Shown here: positions 12,801-24,693 of the stretch, piece by piece
Numbering within the stretch: position 1 is the first letter of the stretch
How the letters are laid out: each line of letters starts with the position of its first letter
NCBI GenBank assembly: GCA_036346355.1
Contig: CM070575.1
Coordinates: 59,773,915 to 59,837,914, forward strand
From: Rhipidocladum racemiflorum
Lineage: Eukaryota > Streptophyta > Magnoliopsida > Poales > Poaceae
Length of the DNA: 64,000 nt
Reading direction: 5' to 3'
The notes under the pieces: generated by a model
What the model saw: the letters and a program-made list of their open reading frames with translations, nothing else
Told to the model about the DNA's origin: nothing
The model's database searches: none
Position numbers and translations under genes: made by a program

Positions 12801-13329
12801 GACGCCGATACCGCCCATTGGCACGATCAACGGCCACGATCGCGACGGGCGCGATCGGATCCGGCCGGATCTGGCTCGAACCGTGCAGGCGGATCTCGAC
12901 CGTTGGATCTTGATCCAACGGTTGGGATTGATTAAATTTGGGAGCCGGTTTGGTCGAGTCAATCGGCTCGGTCGGACTCGAGTCCGACTCGGGTTCCGAC
13001 TTCGATCGGATGAACAAGATACTAGACCCGAGTTGATTTTCCAAATGATTTAATATTTAAAATAATTCCCGATAATTCATTTAATTCATTAAAATAGCAA
13101 ATGACTAAAAATTCAAAAATTCTGGAAACTATTTTGGATTATTTTGGACTCAAATAAAATATTTCCAACAAAATTTTATTTGCAAAATTAAATTCTTTAA
13201 TTATTTCAAAATGGAATAAATTCAAATAAATTCCAAATAAATCCAAATAAATTCCAGAAAATTCCAAAAATTCACCAAAGTGCCAAATCACACATGAATT
13301 CAATAAAAGCAAAATTTTGGGGTGTTACA
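9841..13329 (-). repeat. 5' LTR of element A (right in window)
   Basis: 3489 bp, the partner of 651-4151. It begins TGTCGGGACC and ends GGTGTTACA on the plus strand, and the second ACTTT duplication copy follows at 13330-13334. Palindromes of the CCGTTGGATC type recur at about 12330-12352 and 12898-12922. The two LTRs differ mainly by short indels and substitutions. Confidence 0.93.
12709..12718 (-). promoter_or_regulatory. TATA-like element in the 5' LTR of A
   Basis: CTATTTAAAG on the minus strand, about 610 bp into the LTR in element sense. The same motif or a close variant occupies the matching place in other LTRs of the family (3532-3541, about 43815-43824, 47953-47962, 55557-55566, and plus strand about 29813 in solo LTR F). 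Conserved position supports a U3 promoter; the transcription start is not demonstrated. Confidence 0.5.
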
Positions 13330-13334
13330 ACTTT

Positions 13335-14072
13335 CGAGTTACTCACCCAGACGCTCAGGCTATCACGTGGGTTGATTTTGTGCGAGCTTTTCGCCGAGCT
13401 CACATCCCATCTGGCTTGATCGCATTAAAGAAGAAAGAGTTCCGCAGTCTACGCCAAAGAGGTCATACGGTGACGGAGTATCTACACAAGTTCAACCAGC
13501 TAGCACGCTATGCACCAGAAGATGTGGCCACAGATGAAGCCAAGCAAGAGAGATTCCTAGACGGACTCAATGACGACTTGTCAATTCAACTGATCTCCCA
13601 TGACTACTCTGACTTCGAGCAATTGGTCAACAAGGCACTTCGCCAGGAAGGCAAGCACTTGGAAATGGAGAACCGCAAGCGAAGAATGACTACCCAACAG
13701 TTCAATTCTGGAGCTTTTCCCAAAACTCGGACAAATCCATCATCGTCTCCCAAGTTTGAGCTGACAGAAGTAACCAAGAAGCCAGTAATGGTGAACCATC
13801 CCAACAGCCTGGCAATCAACAAAGTAGATCAAGGAGGACCAACACAGCAAAATTCAAAACCCCAGTCCAAAGTCACATGTTACGAGTGCCATGGAATTGG
13901 ACACTTCGCCAGAAATTGCCCCAAGAAGCAGCAGAATGCAAGTCCAAGCGTGAACAACTGCGAAGCCTTCCGCAACGCAGCAAGGAAGCCACAGAACTAC
14001 GGCAAAGGACTCCTGAACAATGTCAAAGCTCAAACAGCACAAGACCGGCAGCATGGTACGTTTGAGAAATAA
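13335..14072 (+). CDS. gag: Gag of element G1, C-terminal part (codons 125-369)
   Basis: This continues gag after insertion A, in the same frame as 279-650. The Gag core resumes with THPDAQAITWVDFVRAF and contains RHTVTEYLHKF-like sequence (GHTVTEYLHKFNQLARYAP) and FEQLVNKALRQEG. A zinc knuckle CYECHGIGHFARNC (CX2CX4HX4C) binds nucleic acid in such proteins. The frame stops at 14070-14072 and only about 60 bases separate it from the polypurine tract and 3' LTR. No protease, reverse transcriptase or integrase follows, so G1 is a gag-only, non-autonomous element that would depend on enzymes from a relative. The two gag halves together would give 369 residues with no internal stop. Confidence 0.85.
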   Translation, partial: RVTHPDAQAITWVDFVRAFRRAHIPSGLIALKKKEFRSLRQRGHTVTEYLHKFNQLARYAPEDVATDEAKQERFLDGLNDDLSIQLISHDYSDFEQLVNKALRQEGKHLEMENRKRRMTTQQFNSGAFPKTRTNPSSSPKFELTEVTKKPVMVNHPNSLAINKVDQGGPTQQNSKPQSKVTCYECHGIGHFARNCPKKQQNASPSVNNCEAFRNAARKPQNYGKGLLNNVKAQTAQDRQHGTFEK

Positions 14073-14135
14073 ATTGAAGGATCTATAACCTATTCTCTTG
14101 CCAGCCTCTCCGAATCTCGGGGTCAAGATTCTTTT

Positions 14136-14147
14136 TAAGGGGGATAG
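14136..14147 (+). other. Polypurine tract of element G1
   Basis: TAAGGGGGATAG lies just before the LTR start TGTAACGCCC at 14151. It confirms the plus orientation of G1. Confidence 0.75.
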
Positions 14148-14150
14148 ATT

Positions 14151-16446
14151 TGTAACGCCCGCCTCCTCTAGCCGCGTCGCCACCGCGTCCCCCGCAACGG
14201 CCGCCCCGCTTCTTCCTCGCGCGCTGCCGCCACCGCCCAAGAATCGCTGCCACATGATTCGCTGGCCGTTAGTCGCCCGCCGCCTCACCCTCCCCTATAA
14301 AGCCCCTCGAGCTCCCCTTCTTCCTTGCCTCTCCCTCCCACTCTCCCTCTCGCTTCTCTTCTCCCCAGCCTTGCCGCCGCTTGCCGTCTTCCCAGCGTCC
14401 GCTGCTGAAACCCACGCCGCCCCGTCTCGGGCTCGCCGCCTCCTCCGGCCTCGCCGTCCCGCCTCGCCTCACCTGCGCCCTTGCCGCCGTGCTTCCGCCC
14501 TTCCTCATACTCCGTGGCCATTGGCCTTGCCGGCTCGCCGCTCGCCCGCCTCGCTGGCGCGTCTGTGTCGTCTTGCCTGGCGTATGCCGGTCCCACCGGC
14601 CAGAAAAAGAAAAGAAAAAAAAGAATTTTCCAAAAACATTTATGACGTCAGCAATGACGTCATAAATCGGGTTTTCTTTTTAAAATAAATCCGAAAAACC
14701 GAAAATAGCCGCTGACGTCAGCATGACGCGGAAAATCTGGTTTTTCTTTTAAAAAGGATTTAAAAATTCCGAAAAAATCCAGAAAAGTCCGTTTTATTTG
14801 TTTTTAAATTTCCAGGAGCCCGTTTTCGCCCGTTCGAACTCCGATTGGCTCCATTCTTCTTCCTAAATTCATTAGAAATCTCAAACTTTAGTTTAGGGCT
14901 AGTTTTAAATTCAATTTGTGTTTATTTGTATTTGTTTGGACTTTATTTGAATTTGGTTGTTTTTCGCGCGTAGATTACGGAGAGACCGAGGAGTTCCCGA
15001 ACGACGATTTCGAGCAGCAACTCGTCGAACCAGGCAAGTCACACCCCCTTGACTATGTTGCTCCCAGTTTTATGAACTTGTATGTTGTATTTACAATTAT
15101 TGCATGCTTATTTATTATAGACATTAATTTTCGACCTAGTTTCAAAATGATAGTTATATCCAATTTCGACATGCGACCTTTGACATTTGAATTCCGATAC
15201 TCTTGTAACCTTAGTAAAAATATGAGTTATGACTATGGTAATAGTTAGACATTGCTTAGCCATGCATAGAACTGAACTTATGAAATTTTGGGGAACTTTA
15301 TGCCAAAATGATATCATGTTCAATTGGAAACTTATAGTGATCAATGTTAGTATCAATGTGGAGATTAGTATGGTTAAAATGAAAATGACTTAGACCGGGC
15401 GAGAATTGGTTGGAAAGTGGTGAGGTCATGGTTCTGGGTTTGTGGAAAGTCTCGCCTAGTCAATTAAGGACCGATGCAGGTTTATTTGAATGTAAAGCCT
15501 AACCGTACTACCACAAGTCTGGAATGGGACAGACCTGGCTATCCTTATTAAATCATTTCATGGACAGTCATGCCATATGGGGGTAGTGGTGTGGTGAAAG
15601 CGAGATGCTGCCACTTCGGCGCAAGAGGGGGCTTCTGAATAGAGGGAGTCTTTCAGCGGTGAAACCTTAGCGGGCATGACTACGTGTATGATTTTAATAT
15701 AGGGGCCTTGTCATATGTTTCTCTGTCACTCACCAAAGGAAGTGTGTTGACATAAAGAGGGAAATGTTATGTCTTGTGAGTAAAGTTGTACAACCTCTGC
15801 AGAGTGTCAAACTAATCGACTAGCCGCGCCCGCGGTTATGGGCATGCCGAGCAAGCCATTCTCAGATTAGACTTTGGTAAATTAAAATTTGATTTTCGGA
15901 AAATAATGTTGGATGGAGGGAGTCCATCATGGGAAAAACTTAGCCAATTCCAGGAGTGATTCCTGAGTTAAAATGTATAGACTTGATTTTGGAATAAAGT
16001 ATGCCTTTTAAAATTATTGAAAATGTTATTAAACTGTTGCTTTATGCTTAAATAAACCATATTGCCATCCTTGATTACCCGTACATTTATATTGCATTTC
16101 CGGTGTGGGTTGCTGAGTACGTATGTACTCACCCTTGCTTAATTAACCACTTCAGAGGAGTAGTACCACGATGGTGAGGAACAGTTGGACTAGGCCGCAT
16201 CCCCAGTCGATTGCCTGTGGCAAATTAATTGGGCTCTATCTATTTGTCTTCATTTCCGCTGCTTTCATTTATTCGTTTATTTATTTGTTGGCCTGCGCGT
16301 CATTTCCTATGTAATCCTTGAATATTTATTCTTTAATAAAGAACGCTGGATATGCTATGGTTTCATTTCTACTGTGTGTACTAGCATTTCCTGGACTAGT
16401 ACAGAATACACAGAGGATTTCGGAGGAGTTATTCCGGGGTCCAACA
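14151..16446 (+). repeat. 3' LTR of element G1
   Basis: 2296 bp, starting TGTAACGCCC and ending GGGGTCCAACA. It contains a TATA box (14296-14301), pyrimidine-rich sequence with chance GC-rich frames, and TGACGTCA-type motifs around 14643-14727. The sequence changes abruptly at 16447 to another LTR tail of the same superfamily. GAGAT at 16447-16451 may be the right copy of its target duplication, but the left copy is outside the window. Confidence 0.8.
14296..14301 (+). promoter_or_regulatory. TATA box in the LTR of G1
   Basis: TATAAA in the context CCCCTATAAAGCCCC, 146 bp into the LTR. Plant LTR promoters often have a TATA box of this kind in U3. As a 3' LTR it would, if active, drive transcription rightward toward the 3' end of the Sec24 gene, antisense to it. 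That is inference. Confidence 0.45.
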
Positions 16447-17288
16447 GAGATGATCATGTCTTGTGGGTAAAGTTGTACACCTCTACAGAGTTAAAACTAT
16501 TCGAATAGCCATGCCTACGGTCAAGGGCAAAGGGAAGAATGCTTTCATATTGGTAGACTTTGGTTTTGGTTTTGAAAATAAATGATGTTTTGCGATTCAG
16601 GAGTGGTTAGAACTCTCGGATGTTTAATTGGAGGAATGAGCCAACCAGGTAGATGGAACCTGTTTTATGTCATGACGGATAGAGTCATGTGTGGATAACC
16701 TTGATCTTTTAAAAATGTGGCGGTTAGAGCCTTTATACTTGTGATGGTGGATAGAACCCTCACTGAAATATTAAATAATTTAATTGTTAAAATAGTTACG
16801 AAAATATGCTTTGTAAAACTTATAATTAAGTATGGTTTGATGAAATTTAGCTTTATGCAAATGAACCATATTAAGCCTTCCTTGGAAAGCCCTACATGTG
16901 CATATTTTCCCAGACTTGCTGAGTACTTTTGTACTCACATGCTACACAACATGTTGTCATCAGAAAACTATCAGGACGCAAATGAAGACGATGAGTTCTA
17001 CGCCGAGGAGTTCGATGAGGATCGCCAGGACAACTAATCACGTTTCTAGTCGTCGCCTGTGAATTTGTTTGGGCTTTACTACTTGTCGTTTTTATTCCGC
17101 TGTCGTGACTTTGGTCATGTGACCATTTGATGTAATAAGTAGCCATGTGACTAATACTTTATATTTATGTTACAATTTCATTCGGTTCAGCAATGATACT
17201 TCACTGTTGACTGTGTGTACTAGCTACTGATCTGGGACTAATACAGAAATACACAGGAGATTTCAGATAGCCGATCCGGGGTCTCACA
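16447..17288 (+). repeat. Tail of a further LTR (G0) of the G1-like family
   Basis: This segment resembles the last part of the G1 LTR. Both contain a shared block (CTTGTG(G/A)GTAAAGTTGTAC, at about 15771 and 16458) and both end with ACTGTGTGTACTAG, then CAGAAATACACAGGA-like sequence, then CCGGGGTC, ending in CA. It ends GGGGTCTCACA at 17288. The simplest reading is that G1 inserted into an older LTR whose left part is outside the window. A small frame at 16717-17037 is probably chance. Confidence 0.6.
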
Positions 17289-17650
17289 TTACTTAACTAC
17301 GACGGCTAAATTTGTGATTTACCTAAATTTAAAGGGCTAAATTGCAAAGTTTATATAACATGCCCATTTAGATCCGATGCTAACAACATGGCTGCCGCTG
17401 CCCCCATGTCGGTGAGAGGCTCGTCGACCATAGCGCTCTCTCCATCTACCTCCGCGAGGAGCGGGAACCGAAATCCTCAACGTCACCTAAGGGGCGCTCC
17501 TGTCGCGTCACCGGATCCAACCACTTATACTTGTGGATTTTTCTCCCTTGTTGTTTTCCCAATCCTACAATTCCCTTAATTTTGCTGACGGTCAGAATAT
17601 TATTGCTTGGTAAATTTTATTTAACTAAAAATGTAAGCAAATTATTGAGT
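17289..17650. other. Intergenic spacer and probable 3' end of the Sec24 gene
   Basis: About 360 bases between the LTR tail and the Sec24 3' untranslated region. A minus-strand AATAAA lies at about 17616-17621, some 530 bases past the Sec24 stop codon, and is a candidate poly(A) signal. A plus-strand frame at 17388-17579 shows no recognisable protein. Nothing else is seen here. Confidence 0.35.
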
Positions 17651-18150
17651 TAAGGCTTTAAGCAGATCCAAAGTTAAGGCCTGATCTCAAAGTAATCTAT
17701 TATCTACAGCAAGAAACATCAGAAAAATCAGTTAAACGGGAGCCCTCTCCCATTACAGCCAGACCAACAGTCAAAAATGAGTTTACAGAATGAACTTTGG
17801 AGAACCCAAAATAACATGACTGACTCGACTAGAATTTTGAGCAAGGACGAACTTAAAAAAACGTAGAAACCACTTCCACCACTCCACTTGTATAATTTAC
17901 GAACGGTACTGTTGCCTACTTATTCTGATACAACAGCTGTATTCTCAGGATAATAATCACAAGAACAAATATTAACAATAAAACTTTGCTTGAGAGCGTG
18001 CTGCCGCTAACAGGTGGACATATCACACATCTGACTGGCAAATTAGTTTCAATTGTTGAGAGAATGATTAGGAAGTACAGCACCTGAATCTGCAGCAGCT
18101 TACACTAAAGCAAAAAAATTGAAGTGTCGCTTCCTGTTCGTTCATCATCA

Positions 18151-21100
18151 TTAGCTTTGCGTTTGACGGTGAATTTGGAGTATCCAGTCCATATAACTGC
18201 TTGTTCCAGCCATCTGATCCTCAACAAGGTTAGATAGAAGCAAAAAGCCTTCTCTTGGCTGCTCACCCTGCCGTACCACACGGGGTAGCTGGTAACAAGA
18301 AGGATCCTTCTCCCTTAGGGTTCTTAGAATTTTCATGAAATTACTTGAGTACTCGTTGTCACATTCTCTCAACTGAATCTGCAAGATAGACCATGTTAAT
18401 GCAAGCGCAAATTAAATAATGTGATATTAGCCCCCATTAACAGTATGCCTTTAATGAACGAAATACAGGATTCAGTCCTACCAGAGGATACCGCGGATTT
18501 TTTCTTAGGAAGAGAAAAAAATAACAACGCCATGATATACCGCAAATTTTTATAGGAAAGTAAAAAAAAAAGCAGCAAAGTACAATTTGTAGCCAGAACT
18601 ATTATTTACCCAAGAGCAAAAAAATGCACCTTTGATAGATCAGGGAAGTTGGATAAGCTGACTCCAAGAATGTTGTTCACGAGCTCAGGGGGAAGCATCC
18701 TACCTAACCATACTAGCAAGGTGAACCCGTCATCAAGGAGATACAAACCTCCAGTGTCTAAGCATTGCAAGGTTAATGGCAAACGCTTCAAGGATCCACA
18801 AATCCTATCTGGTTCCTGAAAAACTCGGAACAAATTTTGATTAGCAAACCAAACAGAAAAAAAATAATATACCCAAAATTAAATTAGCTAGCCGAGCTTT
18901 CACTTCATGCTTACTATGCCTCAAGGCTCTACAAAGTTTCAAAGTATAATAGAAGCTTCATTTCAAAACCAAATAGTTAAGACCTTTCCAAAGTAGCTGA
19001 CCCGACTTATCACTCTTGTACCAATTCTTTCCATCCCAAACAGAACATAATAAATGTTGATTTTCTTCATTTTCAGATTTGATTCACACAGTTTGGAGGT
19101 ATCAACTCTACAAGTGATATACTGGTTAAAAGGAACTAAACCAGCTCAGCAGGAATGAAATACAACATACCATTGCCAATAATTCATCAACCCTGTATAG
19201 AGAAGGATAGATAAAATTGAGCAGCCTTTTTACAGGCAGTATCATCATGCTGAAACCAGCAGCACAACGTTCATCAAGAGAGACGTCTGCATAACCGCCA
19301 CGGAGACCAAGAGATTTGCATATGGACAGGATGTATAATGGCAAGAATCTTAAAGATTCTGGATATATCAGTCTCCCTCCGATCCGGTGTTGTACAACAT
19401 ATAGGTTCCTATACTCCTTCAAGCTTCTCACAAGCTTTAACTGTAATTGTTGTCGAACACTGTCCAGCTTATCAGACAGTGAATTTTCAACAGCTGCAGG
19501 ATAATGATAATTAGTAAAATATGAAGTAGCAGTCAAATAACATGTATATTAACATTTACGGAAGGGGAGAAGCATCAATCTAGTACTAACCAATTCTACT
19601 TAACAATGACACAATGGCACCAGTATCTGCTTGACGATACATTTCACTAAGATCTGTGACCACAGGTGCAGCTGCTGTATGCACCCTGATACGTCTTTCA
19701 CCAGAAGACGACGTATATCTGATTGTCGTTAAGGACACAAGTATCACTTATACATTAAAATCTGCAAAAAGTTAGAAGCTCAAAAGAAACAGAATGACAG
19801 TTTTTAAATGATAATGAAAATTGATCATGTAGCAGACTCAAAAAAGTACGAGAACGCATGATTTTACAAGTAGAAAAGTGCTTCCATAGTTCCATGCTCT
19901 CCTAAAAAGTGAAAAGCACGGATTTTAAAGCACATTTGAGGGTCTGAGTGGCAACCACCCACTACTCTACTACTAGCAAGTAACACTATAATGCTTAAAG
20001 ATTTGTGCAATTTGTTTTTTCGGACAGCATAGAAGCACTAATCTTACAAGTACTATACATTACAGGGTCTAGCTAACACCAAATTAAGAGCTATGCAAAG
20101 AGCCTTTTGCTAATGGAACTTTGAGCAAGGTGCTTATTTGGCATTTTACCAGGTTAAAATTATCATCTGTAAGACTGTAACATTGATTTCTCACAGAATT
20201 CAAGAGATAGAAACGCATGCCCATAAGACTAGTGCATAAGCATATTGACAGGGAAGGATACAGCAACGCCACTTGGAAGTATACAGTCTGGGTGGTCATT
20301 AGGGTCTCCTCTAGAGACAGTTGCATCGCAAATGCTTTATCAGAGTCAACAGCTGGAAGGGCTAATAAGTCCGTGGACCTTAGCATGAAATGACCATGAT
20401 AGGTTGTGAAACGCACCCCTGGAAAACATTAAGTTATGAGAGTTAGCATGAATCAACTAACCATGAAAATATTTAGGAAGTAGAGATAGCATGCCGGTGT
20501 GGAAATAAGTCCAGAACCTTTTCCACATCTGATACGCATAACAGATTCCCAAGCAGTCTCTCGTGTAAGGTCTCTGCTAAGCTCATGTTTAAGTCTTTCC
20601 CCATGAGTAGCTGCCTGGAAGGATGGATAATGGTACACCTGACCACCAGTATATTTCGCCAGAGAACCTACAAAATTATATATAGCACAATAAAGAACAT
20701 GATAGAAAATATCGAAGGCACTTTTCTCCAGAGTTTTTGTCAGCAAACTCTCACCTAAGGAAGCTATATCACAATACTTCTCACTGAAAGAAAATATGTC
20801 CACTGCAATCTGATTTTTCGTGAATTCAGCAGCCATCTGTTTATAGAAGGGGTCTTCCGATACCCTGAGGGTATGCTCTTTATCTGTTCCATATGCACGA
20901 ACATCATCTCCTCGAAGTCTCAAACGGCCAATACCAAGAGATGGCAATGTACTCTGGCAGACCAGCAACTTCCCCCCAATTTGACTCTACAGATAGGATG
21001 TCATAGTTGTCCGCAATTTAGTTCGAACAATGCAACAAAAGGCACACAAAACAACTAATAGAAGTATTTCAATGATAAATCAACAAATTCAAATATAAAA

Positions 21101-24100
21101 TCATCTTACCATAACCATGAATGCTGCTTTAAGCGCGGGGCCAAGAGCAGATTCTACATTTACATTGTCCTGAAACATATTTGGCAAGCTATCGAGAAAT
21201 GACTCAACAACATGTCTAGAGTCGACCAAATTAACCAACAGATCATCCGGCAATGGTAGGAAAACATCATCCAAATCGGCAACCACCATCATTTGAGGTT
21301 GTGTCAAAGAAGACTGACATAAGCACAGAATACAAGTCATTTAAGTACCTCACATAAATCGAGTATAATATGTTAAAGCAGCAATGCTGTTGCAAAATAA
21401 AAAGATAAAATGCATCTTCAAGGGAAAAAATGATAACTGAGGTGTAGGGAATACCTTGAAATTGTGGAAATGTAATGTGCTGTCAAAGGTTAAGAATCCA
21501 ATCTGTGTTCGTGGAAAGCCTGGAAGATCATCAAGGCATGATTTGATGGTCTTTGCAACTACCTGTAAGAAAGCGCACGTTGAACTTCATTTGAATCATA
21601 AGCACAATATAGATTCTGTAAGAACATCCTGCTGCTCTAATCTGCTTTATCAATGATACAAAAGACGATGACCTTCAGAAAGATCAAAAGTTCAAAACAA
21701 ATCTAGAAAAATATATAGAATGTACCTCGAGCAGCCCACTTCTAACTGCGGATACTGACACATCAATAAGGAAGAAATAGGAAGGTGGCATTGGTGGCCG
21801 CACCATATATTCAGTTGGAGCAACAAACTCCACTGTTCCCTTAGAAAGTTCAGGTCTTTGATCTGTATCGTATCTTCGACCACTAGCATCAAGAGCACAA
21901 AAGTACTCACCGGGAACTGCAGAAATGGGAAAATAAAATGAAAATTTGTAGAGACCGACTGCTCGAAAAAGGATGTTAAAAATTCATACAGAACTAGCAC
22001 ACATACATGCAGATATTGTTAATAGCAATCTCAACAGAACGAAATATCATATACAGATGGCTCTTTGTACTTCAAGCATTATTTCTAGAAATAAATATAA
22101 CTAGTCAAATAACTTAAAACAGTTTACCTACCACTACTAATCCAGATGATCCTCCTACTCTTTTTCATGTTGGAAATTATGAAGGGCAGCATAAAGATAA
22201 TTGCCTCTTGCACAGAAGCAACCTCCATTGCAGTCTGTTTGGCCTAGCTCCTTGGTCTCATAGCTTATAAGTCCAATAAATAGCTTATGAGATATGCAGT
22301 AAAATATATAACCTAGCTTATAAGCTATTATAACCTTATAAGTCCAACAATAATGAGCGAAAGTTTAAGCAATAGGGCTGCCCCATAAACAAAGGCATGC
22401 CTGGAGTAGCAAAATTCTACTACTAGAGACACCTCATTATGAATAGCGTCATGAAACACGGCAAGTGCCAAGCCTTATTTGACTACCTTTTCCTTGCCTC
22501 GGTACTTGTCATTGCTAGTCTAGCAGCAATCAAACTAGCATCCCAATCAACAATGGATACACATGCAGGGGGGGCAAATTAATCTTTTTTTGATGTGCCT
22601 AATCATTTCAGTTATTAAATAGGAAAGGATATGCCACTAGATACTCGTTCCAAACATGGTAATCAATATGCTTCAAAGTTCAAACAAAATACTAGAGAAA
22701 GTTGATTCAATGGCAGTATTCTCTAGGTTACAGATACTTTGTCAAGACCTCAAATAAATAAATATGAAAGCAGCTTCTGGAAGGACATTTTTATGCCATG
22801 ATCAATGCCTGATGCCCCAAATCTCAAGATAATTATACGACACCTGGAACCAAACCAAGCTTAATTTCCCCATAATCTTAAATTATTTCCAATATTCTTT
22901 TTCACCTGTAACATTTCCAAATTCCTAACTTGCATTCATAGATGATGGATGTGATCAGCAATACGCAAGATGGCATTGAGTATAGTCTATAAATAAAACG
23001 GCTAAAGAAAACTATGTTTTTCCTTCTTTACCATTTCAACGTTGCTCAGGAAACAATATTAAGCCTCTCTGGTATGTCCAGTGACGCATACATAATATTA
23101 GTGCTACACTAATGAATATTTTTCTTACTCAGGCTACAGTTTATTCATAGCATAAACAGTTTGCACACAAAAATTTCTCTCCCTTTTAGGAAAACATTAA
23201 AACACCACAACATTTGCTGTGCTACAGTCATCACACTACTTCGTGAACCAACATAATAGTAAGGGATCATGAGATTAGAAGGTATTGGGATTGGGAAACG
23301 CTAGTAAAATGGAATTTCGATTTTAAAAGAACGCAAGGCAAAATTGGAAAACAGCACGTGAAGCCACATAGCTAGCTGACCTACATATTTTATTACACGA
23401 TATGGTGGCTGGTAGAAACATTGGTGATCAGAAAGGGGAATTTATTTGTGTACCAAAATGCTCTCTCAGCCCTTCAATACCCATAGAATTTTATAAGCTA
23501 AAGTTCAAAATTACCATCATTAAGCAATGTGCAAAGATTGCAACGCCATTTCCTTCCAGCATCTGCGAATGTTACATAAGGGTTTACATATGTCCTGCAT
23601 CTTCGACAACGGATAACACCGGCAGACCCAAAGTTGATAATCGGCACGTCCTCCTAAGTAACAAAAACAAGCATGTCAAAAAAAATATCCAGTGCTTTGA
23701 AAAAGGAAAAAGATAAAGCGCAGTGTTCATTACCCCATCAGGTGATTCTGCAAGAGGATGTACCACGGCCCCGAGGGGCAAATGCCACCTGGAAACCAAC
23801 GACTGGGATGCCGGAATCGCATGTGTTGTCAGCCGGAAAAACATCGGGTGGCAGTTCAATGGGTATGCCTCCAAAACCTTAACGGGCTCCACGTCACCAT
23901 CCAATGGTCGTGGCAGCCCTTTTACATCAACACCAGGGTCAAGAGATCCAGGTGCAGAACTCACTGACAGCGACTGGAAGTCCTCCACTAAGCTCTGTAG
24001 CGTGCCCCCTATTGGAGGCCCAGTACTCGGATATGCTGCCTGATTACCAAAAGCCGCCGATGGCCCCATTAGAGGGGGTGGCATGGTCTGCACTGGCTGT

Positions 24101-24681
24101 TGAAACGCTGGCCGGGACATCGGGAATTGTGGGTTAGCAGGAGGGACACCAGGGTAATACCCTTGCACGGGCTGCGGCTGCGATTGTATTGGTGGTGGTC
24201 TCGCATTCGTCGGTGGTGGAGGCATAGCGCTCCCAGTAGGAGATTGTGGCTGTGCGAGGGGCGATGGCAGAGGGCGAAAAGGTGTCGGTGCAGTGGCAAA
24301 AGGGCCCTGAGATGGAGGCACGGTGGCAAAGGGTCCCTGAGGCGGTGGGGCGGTGGCGAAGGGTCCCTGAGGCGGTGGGGCGGTGGCGAAGGGTCCCTGA
24401 GGCGGCGCTGCGGTGCCGAAGGGACCCTGAGGTGGCGGGGGACCCCTGTACCCACCCATTGCCGCGGGTAGCACAGCCCCGAACGGCGCCGCGGGGGAAG
24501 GAGCCGCCTGCATAGGCCGCACGCTCTGCTGCTGCGGCGGCGCGAACGGGCCCGCGCCGGGGTTCATGAGCGGAGTAGCGGTGGCGAACGGGGAGGAGGC
24601 CATCGGCGGCGGCTGTGCGGCGGAGACGGGCCGCCCGGAGGCGACGGGCGGCGGCCTCTCGTTCCCCATCGGCGGTTGCAT
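18151..24681 (-). CDS. SEC24: Sec24-like COPII coat cargo-adaptor protein, 12 coding exons
   Basis: Sec24 partners Sec23 in the inner COPII coat and selects cargo at ER exit sites. Coding exons (minus strand): 24681-23734, 23653-23515, 21916-21726, 21562-21455, 21313-21110, 20986-20755, 20667-20518, 20418-20262, 19718-19591, 19493-19171, 18815-18630, 18378-18151. All introns are GT-AG, phases agree, and the sum is 997 codons plus stop, near the usual length. Residues 1-316 are Pro/Gln/Gly-rich. A zinc finger has cysteines at about 332, 335, 354 and 357. The trunk begins near 403 (SYFFLIDVS), followed by beta-sandwich and helical regions. A gelsolin-like C-terminus ([13 protein letters not shown]) starts near 885. 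I chose ATG 24681 because the frame upstream enters a 5' UTR intron. It resembles the plant SEC24B/C (CEF-like) type rather than SEC24A. Splice sites are inferred. Confidence 0.93.
21917..23514 (-). other. Long third coding intron of the Sec24 gene (1.6 kb)
   Basis: By far the longest intron of the gene; most others are about 80-500 bases. It is AT-rich and non-coding. A self-complementary stretch near 22258-22350 (repeated CTTATAAG, with AGCTTATAAGCT) suggests an old miniature inverted-repeat element, but I could not define termini or a target duplication. Confidence 0.5.
24301..24450 (-). repeat. 30-bp coding minisatellite in the Sec24 N-terminus
   Basis: About five copies of a 30-base unit encode the ten-residue repeat [10 protein letters not shown] with small variations (GTA, TVP, PSQ). 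The unit length is a multiple of three, so copy-number change keeps the frame. It lies in the disordered Pro/Gln-rich tail preceding the zinc finger. Confidence 0.85.
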
Positions 24682-24693
24682 CGCGTCGAGCAC

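Larger units (their letters stand above)
651..13329 (-). mobile_element. Full-length gypsy (Tekay/Del-type) retrotransposon A
   Basis: A 12.7 kb LTR retrotransposon read on the minus strand. It has two LTRs (9841-13329 is the 5' LTR in element sense, 651-4151 the 3' LTR), a tRNA-iMet primer-binding site (9825-9836), a polypurine tract (4152-4162), orf0, gag and pol in the order gag, protease, reverse transcriptase, RNase H, integrase. Both termini are TG...CA and the flanks carry a perfect ACTTT duplication. The coding regions are broken by many small insertions and deletions, so it is non-autonomous as assembled. It interrupts gag of G1 and is therefore younger than G1. Confidence 0.95.

Noticed and set aside
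14098..14688. 196-codon plus-strand frame across the start of the G1 LTR
   Set aside because: It begins in the spacer before the polypurine tract and runs into pyrimidine-rich LTR sequence. Its Pro/Ala/Arg composition is that of random GC-rich DNA.
17388..17579. Short plus-strand frame as a gene
   Set aside because: 63 codons with no recognisable domain, adjoining the probable Sec24 3' untranslated region.
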